A stretch of 64,000 bases of DNA from Pseudomonadota bacterium (GTDB taxonomy: Bacteria > Pseudomonadota > Alphaproteobacteria > Rhizobiales > Aestuariivirgaceae). Both the position numbers and the translations under genes were made by a program. Location: assembly GCA_963205315.1 (NCBI GenBank), contig CAUJIO010000029.1, positions 1 through 64,000 of the forward strand, in the 5' to 3' direction. Below the pieces are notes generated by a model. The model ran no database searches. It was not told the DNA's origin and saw only the letters and a program-made list of their open reading frames with translations. Below are positions 53,763 to 60,465 of the stretch, piece after piece; the stretch's first letter is position 1; the number at the start of each line of letters is the position of its first letter.

Positions 53763-54050
53763 GGACAGTAGTTCGGTGACTCCGTGCGAGTCAACCGCTT
53801 CCGTTGGCTGAACCGGAGATTTCTCAATCAAGAGAACATGCTGCGTTGCAGCAATATTGAAATTGTGCGCGATTGGCACATGGCAAACCGGTGGCCAACG
53901 TAAAGGAAATATTGCGGTGCGGCCGCCTGCTGCGCAACATGCAGCGTTCATTGATCGGATCCACCGTCACACCAACGATGGATTGCCCAACGAATTGGGT
54001 AATCGCATGAAAGCGTCTTGAAAGTTTGCCCGACATATTCAGCGTCAGAA

Positions 54051-54086
54051 CAATCAATCGACAGTCAGCTGACCGTCGATTGATTG
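54051..54086. promoter_or_regulatory. 36-base near-perfect palindrome
   Basis: CAATCAATCGAC and GTCGATTGATTG are perfect 12-base arms. Between them lies A, then GTCAGCTGAC (itself a perfect palindrome), then C, so 17 of 18 positions pair. No T run follows on either strand. It could be a regulator operator or a strong RNA hairpin. Confidence 0.75.
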
Positions 54087-54100
54087 AACAGTGAGTCATA

Positions 54101-54113
54101 TGTCAGGCTGACA
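54101..54113. promoter_or_regulatory. TGTCAG-G-CTGACA palindrome
   Basis: Perfect 6-base arms with a 1-base centre. It shares GTCAG/CTGAC with the 36-base palindrome 15 bases away. Confidence 0.55.
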
Positions 54114-54186
54114 GCTTAGTCCCTCCTTAGAGGATCCTTGTCTTGGCAGTGACGGCCAATTCCACAGTCCCATTTCAATGTGTCTC

Positions 54187-54208
54187 CGTCAGTTTCCTGA
54201 CGAATTTT
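54187..54208 (+). terminator. CGTCAG-N4-CTGACG hairpin with T run
   Basis: CGTCAG, TTTC, CTGACG followed by AATTTTT has the shape of an intrinsic terminator on the plus strand, but no plus-strand gene lies just upstream. It may instead be a third GTCAG/CTGAC site in the regulatory region. Confidence 0.4.
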
Positions 54209-54256
54209 TGCGGCTGGAGGCAGGACCGATGCAGACAGTGTGGCGGTCAGCAAATA

Positions 54257-55009
54257 CTATTTCTTGGCCTTTTTCTTCTGGCTCTTCTTGGATACGTCGC
54301 GGCGAATAGGGCCGATGACAGACTGCGCGTCATTCTCGTTCAGATCACCGGGTTGCTTCCCATAAGTCTTGAATCTGGAGAGGACGGTTGTCATTTGGCT
54401 ATCGTTAAGTATCACCGGCTTTCCTGCGAGCAGGGCTGCCCAATACTGTTGGCTGATCGCCTCGACTTCCCCGGCGCGCCATAGGGCATTCGCAAGATCA
54501 TTGCCAAAGGCGATCTGGCCGTGATTGCCCAACAGGCATGCCGAACGGTCTTCCAGGGCCTTCAACATCACATCCGAGAGTTCCTGTGTGCCAAATTCAG
54601 CGTATTCCGAACACCGGATCGAGGTGCCGCCGCCTATGCCAATCATATAGTGGAATGCTGGAATATCTTTGCGCAAGCAGGCCAGAGCGGTGGCGTAGAT
54701 CGAATGAGTGTGCACCACGGCGTTCGCCTCCGGACGGTGTTTCAGGATGTCCATATGCATGCGCCATTCTGTCGAGGGCAGATACTCACCGACGTAGCCG
54801 CCGTCGAAATCCATTTCGACGACGTGTTCTGGCTTCATCTTGTGGTAGGGAATGCCAGAGGCCGTGATCAGGAAACCTTCATCGGTCCGTACGCTGACGT
54901 TTCCGGAGGTTCCCTGGTTGATGCCCTCTTCGTTCATCTTGAGGCAGGTGGCGATGACGGCCTTGCGCAGGTCGAGATATTTCAGCTTGGACATTTTCAG
55001 GGGTTCCAT
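54257..55009 (-). CDS. Class II aldolase (FucA/AraD-like)
   Basis: The 250-aa protein is a class II aldolase/epimerase. INQGTSGNVSVR and LITASGIPYHKM are phosphate loops, STEWRMH gives the catalytic Glu near 80, VVHTHSIYATALA the two zinc His near 98-100, and LLGNHGQIAFG the third His near 165. It ends in an extra lysine-rich tail (KKSQKKKAKK). FucA and AraD share this layout, and the next gene is a kinase, so the pair can make and cleave a ketose phosphate. An alternative ATG five codons in is possible. It is divergent from the kinase across 118 bases. Confidence 0.8.
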   Translation of the reverse strand: MEPLKMSKLKYLDLRKAVIATCLKMNEEGINQGTSGNVSVRTDEGFLITASGIPYHKMKPEHVVEMDFDGGYVGEYLPSTEWRMHMDILKHRPEANAVVHTHSIYATALACLRKDIPAFHYMIGIGGGTSIRCSEYAEFGTQELSDVMLKALEDRSACLLGNHGQIAFGNDLANALWRAGEVEAISQQYWAALLAGKPVILNDSQMTTVLSRFKTYGKQPGDLNENDAQSVIGPIRRDVSKKSQKKKAKK

Positions 55010-55082
55010 CTCACTTGAGTGGGCCGCGGCTATAGACCCGGCGGCCTGTCACATTCAAGTGTTGACGTGTGATTGACGCCCA

Positions 55083-55097
55083 TGCGCCAAATGCGCA
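55083..55097. promoter_or_regulatory. TGCGC-N5-GCGCA dyad in divergent gap
   Basis: TGCGC CAAAT GCGCA lies between the aldolase and the kinase genes, near direct repeats of TTGACG (from 55057). It looks related to TTGCACATTTGCAA upstream of the operon (shared GC-CATTTG core on the minus strand). Confidence 0.35.
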
Positions 55098-55127
55098 GAC
55101 TGCGACGCATAGAATTTGGGATGTAGA

Positions 55128-56531
55128 ATGAGAAGCAAGAAACCTCGTGGCATTGCAGTTGTCGATGTCGGCTATACAAATACCAAGATCGCCCTGTTTT
55201 TACCTGATGGTACGATGGTGGCCGAGCACAAAGTTGTGAGCCGCCATTTGGATGGACCACCTTACCCGCATATCGATCCCGAACCCATGGTGGCGTTGTG
55301 CCGAACAGCGCTTCCCGATCTCGACCGCATACTTCCCGTTGATGCGATCGTTCCTTGCGCTCACGGAGCAGCAATGGCCTGTTTGGACGCTGAAGGTGGG
55401 CTGGCTCTGCCGATTATGGATTACATCTCTCAGCCACCTTCGGAGATCATCGCTGATTATCGCAAGATTGCGCCGAAATTCGACGAAACCTACTGTACAT
55501 TGCTCCCGATGGCGTTGACGCACGGCTTGCAGCTCTATTGGCAGCAACGGGCGTTTCCAGGCAGTTTCGCGCGCGTTAAGACGCTGGTGCCGTGGATCCA
55601 GTATGTCGGCTTCCGATTGAGCGGAGAAGCTGTGACAGAAATTTCTTCCATGTCGTGCCAGACGCATTTGATGAACACCCGGACGCAGGAATTGTCCTCC
55701 CTGGTTATGCGGCAAGGCTGGACGCAATTATTTCCCCGCATTGCAAACGCATGGGAGACAATTGGGTATCTTACGTCCGAATTCCGGGGCAGTGACTTCC
55801 GTGGTGAGGGACGGGTGCTGGGTGGCGTTCATGACTCCACCGCAAATTTCATGCGTTACGTTTGTGCTGGGCTGGACCATTTTACGTTGGTCTCGACAGG
55901 CACGTGGAGCATCAGTTTCGATCCGTCGACGCCGCTGAGCCAGCTGGTAGAAGACCGCGATACCAATACCAATACTGACGTGCTGGGGCGAACAGTGGCC
56001 TGTAGCCGGTTCTTTGGTGGCAAGGAATTCGAGATTGTGTCGGGTGGGGTGCCGGCCCATCTGGCCACTTTCGAGGCGATTGCAAGGCTGGTGGCGCGGG
56101 GAACCCGGGCCTTGCCATCGTTCACTGATTCTGGGGGGCCGGTCCCGCGCAAGGGAGCCAAGGGCAGAATAGAAGGAGCTCAACCGGTTGATGACAGCGA
56201 GCGGGTGTCGTTAGCGGCGCTCTATTGCGCGCAGATGGTTTCTGAACAACTTGATGCGATTGCTTCAAAACATGACATCATCGTTGATGGGCCATATTCG
56301 CAGAACTCTGTCCTGCTGGCTGTGTTGTCGCAACTGAGACCAGGGCAGCGGGTTCTGGCTTCGGATCTGCGAGATGGAACGACGGCGGGGGCGGCGGCAA
56401 TCGCCCTTATTGACGGTGGAAAGTTGCCAACTATTGAGTTGAATCTCACGGAGATCAAGGCCGCGGCTATTCCGGGTCTCGCCGAATATCACGCGGCTTG
56501 GAGAATCGAGGCTTATGCTTCTGAAAGCTAG
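55128..56531 (+). CDS. FGGY-family carbohydrate kinase, third copy (fuculokinase/rhamnulokinase-like)
   Basis: The 467-aa protein begins IAVVDVGYTNTKIALFLPDG (residues 7-26) and has the split FGGY fold. CAHGAAMACLD, DYISQPP, STGTWSISFDP, IVDGPYSQNSVLLAVLSQL and GTTAGAAAIALIDGG are present. In the family these features resemble the L-fuculose/L-rhamnulose-type group more than xylulokinase. Together with the divergent FucA-like aldolase it forms a kinase-aldolase pair. Start at the ATG at 55128; a TTG four codons earlier also exists. The operon kinases differ clearly from it. Substrate unknown. Confidence 0.75.
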   Translation: MRSKKPRGIAVVDVGYTNTKIALFLPDGTMVAEHKVVSRHLDGPPYPHIDPEPMVALCRTALPDLDRILPVDAIVPCAHGAAMACLDAEGGLALPIMDYISQPPSEIIADYRKIAPKFDETYCTLLPMALTHGLQLYWQQRAFPGSFARVKTLVPWIQYVGFRLSGEAVTEISSMSCQTHLMNTRTQELSSLVMRQGWTQLFPRIANAWETIGYLTSEFRGSDFRGEGRVLGGVHDSTANFMRYVCAGLDHFTLVSTGTWSISFDPSTPLSQLVEDRDTNTNTDVLGRTVACSRFFGGKEFEIVSGGVPAHLATFEAIARLVARGTRALPSFTDSGGPVPRKGAKGRIEGAQPVDDSERVSLAALYCAQMVSEQLDAIASKHDIIVDGPYSQNSVLLAVLSQLRPGQRVLASDLRDGTTAGAAAIALIDGGKLPTIELNLTEIKAAAIPGLAEYHAAWRIEAYASES

Positions 56532-57038
56532 GTCGGCCACTTGGGCCACTGATGGAATTGATACAGCAGACGTAACTTTTTGATCTCAGTACGTCGGGAC
56601 CCAAATTGCAAAGGGGAGACCTTTGAAGACCTGGCGCTCGAGGCTTTGGAACAAGCCTTGGACAATTCCTCTGCAGATCAAAGTGAAGTCGCAGCTGGGC
56701 TGAGTTGAGAATACTATTGAGTTCGGAGACGTGCTGGATTGCGCAACACAAGGCTCGGAGCCCATCGGATATATGATCGCTCAGCTGATGATTTTCTCAG
56801 GGAGAATGCAATCGCCAAGCATGTTGTGGCGTTGAGCCGTTTGCAGTTCAAGGAGAGCAAGGCCAGCGTCAGCTTCGATGCCTATGTCCTGCATTCCTAT
56901 GGCGAGGGGACAATATGATTGCAGCTTTCAGATGGTCGCTTTCACGGCGCTGGAGCTGGAGTCTGCGCCAACGTTCAATGATTAACACACTAGAAACTCG
57001 CCAGGCGCATCATTAAAATGTTTGGTGAGGGGTGCGTC
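56532..57038. other. Gap with possible gene remnants
   Basis: This 507-base stretch has no intact gene. Two short plus-strand frames look coding-like but begin and end in stops: about 56590-56704 (ETFEDLALEALEQALDNS) and about 56719-56918 (LGAHRIYDRSADDFLRENA). I could not name the parent genes. They may be decayed genes at the edge of the catabolic island. Confidence 0.35.
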
Positions 57039-57458
57039 ATGCGTTTCGATAGCGGATTAGATCAGACCGTGCCGTCCTTCACGCTGGTTTGCCCCGGATA
57101 CAGGGCTGCGCGTTCGAAGGAAGCGGGTGTCCTCAGCGAGGGAAATCTGACTTTCACCATTGGATCACATGTTGTGGCGGAGATTGATGCCGGTGATCTG
57201 CTCGAGAGCTGGGAGGCGGCAGAGAGTCTATCACCCGGCGAGGCTGTGAAGATGACCGAGTTGGCGGCCGATCACCTTTCGGATCTCCTTGAAAGCGGAT
57301 TGCCCGCAGCTGATCTCACAGAGGCAGTGACGGATGCAGCAGTGGTCTTTCTCCTGGCAATGCGGCGTAGTGGAATATCGGATCCAAAGCGGATTCCTGC
57401 CTGCACCGTGATGTGGAACGTGCAGGAAGGCCGGGAACATGTTGTATTTGGCGCATGA
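57039..57458 (+). CDS. Hypothetical protein coupled to a VOC protein
   Basis: The 139-aa soluble protein has no family I recognise. It has an N-terminal beta-rich part (VPSFTLVCPGYRAARSKE, residues 8-25) and a helical middle (LLESWEAAESLSPGEAVKMTELAADHL). GAGGGG precedes the ATG at 57039; an ATG seven codons earlier is possible. The stop overlaps the start of the VOC gene (ATGA), so the two are coupled. Confidence 0.55.
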   Translation: MRFDSGLDQTVPSFTLVCPGYRAARSKEAGVLSEGNLTFTIGSHVVAEIDAGDLLESWEAAESLSPGEAVKMTELAADHLSDLLESGLPAADLTEAVTDAAVVFLLAMRRSGISDPKRIPACTVMWNVQEGREHVVFGA

Positions 57459-57898
57459 AAAACAGTGCACCGGAGAAAATTCAACCCGTTTCGGCGGGTG
57501 TCTATGGGCGCAGCCTCCGGGGTATCGGCTTCAACCTGCTGGTGAGCGATGTCGCCCGCTCGGTCGCGTTTGCAACAGAAGTGCTGGGGGCAACTAGCTT
57601 CTTTGACAATGACGGCTTCGCAGCGATGAGGCTTAACGGCTCCGACTTCATGTTCCATGCTGACCAGACCTACCACCACAACGCGCTCGCCGGGCTGGTT
57701 GCGGGGCTTGAAGGCCGCGGCGCCGGGGTTGAACTCCGCGTTTATGGCTGTGATCCCGATGTCGCCGAGGCGAAGGCCCGCGCTGGCGGTTGGACGGTTC
57801 TGGCCGGCAGCATGGACAAGCCGCACGGCCTGCGGGAGTGCATCATCCTTGATGATGACGGTTACGCTTGGGTGCCGGGCAAAGCCATCAAAAGCTGA
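57455..57898 (+). CDS. VOC-family (glyoxalase/bleomycin-resistance) protein
   Basis: The 147-aa protein has the vicinal-oxygen-chelate pattern. FNLLVSDVARSVAFATEVLGATSFFDNDGFAAMRLNG (first beta-alpha-beta unit, residues 25-60) is followed by a second unit (GVELRVYGCDPDVAEAKARAGG) and ECIILDDDGYAWVPGKA. Members range from glyoxalases to dioxygenases and binding proteins. One metal-binding His/Glu set is not obvious. The ATG overlaps the preceding stop. Confidence 0.75.
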   Translation: MKNSAPEKIQPVSAGVYGRSLRGIGFNLLVSDVARSVAFATEVLGATSFFDNDGFAAMRLNGSDFMFHADQTYHHNALAGLVAGLEGRGAGVELRVYGCDPDVAEAKARAGGWTVLAGSMDKPHGLRECIILDDDGYAWVPGKAIKS

Positions 57899-57904
57899 AC
57901 GATT

Positions 57905-58471
57905 TCAGACTGCCAAACCCGTACGCCAGTCGAAGACGGCGGTTACGAAGTCAGTTGTATTGTGCATGACCTCGTCGAGTATCGACAACGAGGTCATTGC
58001 CTCGGGTTCGATCTTACCCAGTATATCGCCGTTATCATTGTGTAGGCGGGCGCCGAATTTTTCAGCGAGCCGTTGCATGCGGCTGTTGTCGCGGGTGCAG
58101 ATCATGTGCACCTGGCCGATGCCGCGATTTCGCGCAACCGTCACCAGGCGGTCCATGAGAACCGAACCCAGGCCGTGATGTTGGTACGCCTGCTCCACCG
58201 CGAAGGCGGCTTCGGCGGTCGCATCACCCGCGACGTGGAGCGCGCGGAGTTCGGCGGAAGCGTACATCTCAGGGCCGACAAACGCTCCGAAAATAATGGT
58301 TCCGATGCGCCCCGCCGTGTCGGCGTAGCCATCGAGAAAACGGTCGCTCACCATGGTTCCGAAGCGCGAGTGACGGGTTTCCGGATCAAGCCTGAGGAGG
58401 TGACGGCGGAAAGCGGCAGTGTCGAGGGGCCACAGTTTACGGATGTTGAAGCGTGCGGATATGTCATCCAT
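57905..58471 (-). CDS. GNAT-family N-acetyltransferase
   Basis: The 188-aa protein has the GNAT acetyl-CoA-binding signature QAYQHHGLGSVLMDRLVTVARNRG (Q-x-x-G-x-G/A type, residues 97-121) with surrounding strands. It begins FNIRKLWPLDTAAFRRHLLRLDPETRHSRFG, also seen in protein-lysine-acetyltransferase-like members. Substrate unknown. It is convergent with the VOC gene and divergent from mmsA across 228 bases. Confidence 0.8.
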   Translation of the reverse strand: MDDISARFNIRKLWPLDTAAFRRHLLRLDPETRHSRFGTMVSDRFLDGYADTAGRIGTIIFGAFVGPEMYASAELRALHVAGDATAEAAFAVEQAYQHHGLGSVLMDRLVTVARNRGIGQVHMICTRDNSRMQRLAEKFGARLHNDNGDILGKIEPEAMTSLSILDEVMHNTTDFVTAVFDWRTGLAV

Positions 58472-58525
58472 GATGGGCCTCTAGCCTACGAACGGCGTTA
58501 ATTTCGACCGCTGAAATTAAAAGTA

Positions 58526-58540
58526 TATTGCGATGCAATA
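58526..58540. promoter_or_regulatory. TATTGC-GAT-GCAATA palindrome
   Basis: Perfect 6-base arms with a 3-base centre, followed by another GCAA half site (AATGCAAG) and by ATGCA/ATGCAT copies near 58560-58574. It lies in the GNAT-mmsA gap. The TTGC/GCAA half sites recall motifs bound by short-chain-acyl-CoA regulators (ScfR/PccR type), as an inference. Confidence 0.4.
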
Positions 58541-58643
58541 AATGCAAGAAGATGGCTCTATGCATCCAATGCATGGCTTGGGCTGGCTGTCCGCTCGTCC
58601 CCTCCTGACACTTGCAGGTATCGATTCCAGACTCTAGGCTCGC

Positions 58644-58658
58644 GCTGAAAATTTCAGC
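58644..58658. promoter_or_regulatory. GCTGAAA-A-TTTCAGC palindrome before mmsA
   Basis: Perfect 7-base arms with one central base, 41 bases before the mmsA start. It may be an operator near the promoter. Confidence 0.45.
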
Positions 58659-58699
58659 AGGGAGAGCCTGGCCCGGAGAGGGCTGCGGCGGAAATATAT

Positions 58700-60199
58700 A
58701 TGGTAACGGACATCGGCCATTTCATCGGCGGACAGCGCGTCAAGGGTACGTCGGGCCGGTTTGCGGATGTGTTCAATCCCAACACCGGAGAGGTGCAGTC
58801 GCGAGTGGCGCTGGCTTCACCGGCGGAATTGCGCGCGGCGGTCGAGAACGCCAAGGCCGCACAGCCCGAATGGGCGGCGAAGAACCCGCAGGTGCGGGCG
58901 CGTGTCATGATGCGCTTCCTCGAACTCGCCCGCACCCATGCCGAGGAACTTGCCACCCTGATCTCGATGGAACACGGCAAGACCATACCCGACGCGCTCG
59001 GCGACCTGCAGCGCGGCGTCGAAGTCGTTGAATTCGCGTGCGGCATCCCGCATCTGCTGAAGGGCGAATATACCGATGGCGCCGGTCCCGGCATCGACAT
59101 GTACTCGATGCGCCAGGCATTGGGCGTCGTCGCCGGCATCACGCCTTTCAATTTCCCGGCGATGATCCCCTTGTGGAAATGCGCCCCCGCCATCGCCTGC
59201 GGCAATGCCTTCATCATGAAGCCGTCGGAGCGCGACCCGTCCTGCCCGATGCGGATTGCCGAACTGTTCCTCGAAGCCGGGCTGCCGCCGGGCATCTTGA
59301 ACGTCGTCAACGGCGACAAGGAGGCGGTGGACGGCATTCTGGACGATCCCGACATCGCCGCCGTCGGTTTCGTCGGCTCGACGCCGATCGCGCAATATGT
59401 CTATTCGCGCGCCACGGCGAATGGCAAGCGGGCGCAATGCTTTGGCGGCGCCAAGAACCACATGCTGATCATGCCGGACGCCGACATGGACAAGGCGGTG
59501 GATGCGCTGATCGGTGCCGGCTATGGCTCGGCCGGCGAGCGCTGCATGGCGATCTCGGTAGCGGTGCCGGTGGGCGAGGCAACCGCCGACGCGCTGGTCT
59601 CGAAGCTCATCCCGCGCGTCGAGAAGCTGAAGGTTGGCCTCTCCACCGACCGCGAGGCGGATTACGGCCCGCTGGTGACGCAACAGGCCCTCGACCGCGT
59701 CAGGGGCTATATCGACATCGGCGTCAAGGAAGGTGCCAGCCTCAAGGTCGACGGCCGCGGCTTCCGCATGCAGGGCTATGAGAAGGGCTTCTTCCTCGGC
59801 GGCTCGCTGTTCGATCACGTGACCAAGGACATGCGCATTTACAAGGAAGAGATCTTCGGGCCGGTCTTAAGCGTCGTGCGCGCCAAGTCCTATGACGAGG
59901 GCCTGAAGCTGGTGAACGACCACGAGTATGGCAACGGCACGGCGATCTTCACCCGCGACGGCGACACGGCGCGCGACTTCGCCTCGCGCTGCCAGATCGG
60001 CATGGTGGGTGTCAACGTGCCGATCCCGGTGCCGCTGGCCTATCACACCTTCGGCGGCTGGAAGCGCTCGAGCTTCGGCGACCTGAACCAGCATGGACCC
60101 GATTCGATCCGCTTCTACACCAAGACCAAGACGGTAACGGCGCGCTGGCCGTCGGGCATCAAGGAGGGCGCCCAGTTCTCGATCCCGACGATGCGGTGA
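58700..60199 (+). CDS. mmsA: Methylmalonate-semialdehyde dehydrogenase (acylating)
   Basis: The 499-aa CoA-acylating aldehyde dehydrogenase makes propionyl-CoA or acetyl-CoA from methylmalonate or malonate semialdehyde. It is the last enzyme of inositol catabolism (IolA) and of valine degradation. Features are FIGGQRVKGTSGRFADVFNP at the start, ITPFNFPAMIPLWK and KPSERDPSCP, GFVGSTPIAQYVYSRAT, GGAKNHMLIMPDADMD, AGERCMAISVAVPVG with the catalytic Cys near 287, and PFGGWKRSSFGD-type FGGWKRSSFGD near the end. Length is normal. It lies 17 kb from iolB, so its regulation by the same regulator is open. The 266 bases after it hold no gene, but an imperfect hairpin near 60233-60274 may terminate it. 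Confidence 0.93.
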   Translation: MVTDIGHFIGGQRVKGTSGRFADVFNPNTGEVQSRVALASPAELRAAVENAKAAQPEWAAKNPQVRARVMMRFLELARTHAEELATLISMEHGKTIPDALGDLQRGVEVVEFACGIPHLLKGEYTDGAGPGIDMYSMRQALGVVAGITPFNFPAMIPLWKCAPAIACGNAFIMKPSERDPSCPMRIAELFLEAGLPPGILNVVNGDKEAVDGILDDPDIAAVGFVGSTPIAQYVYSRATANGKRAQCFGGAKNHMLIMPDADMDKAVDALIGAGYGSAGERCMAISVAVPVGEATADALVSKLIPRVEKLKVGLSTDREADYGPLVTQQALDRVRGYIDIGVKEGASLKVDGRGFRMQGYEKGFFLGGSLFDHVTKDMRIYKEEIFGPVLSVVRAKSYDEGLKLVNDHEYGNGTAIFTRDGDTARDFASRCQIGMVGVNVPIPVPLAYHTFGGWKRSSFGDLNQHGPDSIRFYTKTKTVTARWPSGIKEGAQFSIPTMR

Positions 60200-60429
60200 G
60201 ACGGCGTCTTTTGCCGACTTGAGCACGTGAAAGGCATGTGAAAAGCACGACTTTTGTTGTGTTTTTCATGTGCCGGTGCTGAGTGGCGCGTTGCAAGTTC
60301 AGAGGGCTTGAAACTGAAAATTCAACTCTCGATAGTGTTGTTGCCAAAATGAGCCACGACTAGGACTTAATTCCGCCATCGTGATCCGCGCTGTGCGCAT
60401 GGGAATTTGTTCGCAGGTGCGAAAGAATT

Positions 60430-60458
60430 GTCCTCGCCCCTCGCAGAGGGGAGAGGAC
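60430..60458. terminator. GTCCTCGCCCCTC...GAGGGGAGAGGAC hairpin
   Basis: Thirteen-base arms with one mismatch and a three-base loop, eight bases beyond the methyltransferase stop on the minus strand. It may terminate the methyltransferase transcript; no clear T run. Its form resembles the CCTTCTCCC-type intergenic repeats. Confidence 0.5.
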
Positions 60459-60465
60459 GGCCTGG

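Larger units (their letters stand above)
53763..54256. other. Long intergenic region upstream of the eleven-gene operon
   Basis: About 560 bases separate the first permease gene from the 3' end of the upstream aldolase gene. I see no coding region here. The part from 54046 to 54250 carries repeated GTCAG and CTGAC words in inverted pairs (listed separately). Confidence 0.6.
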
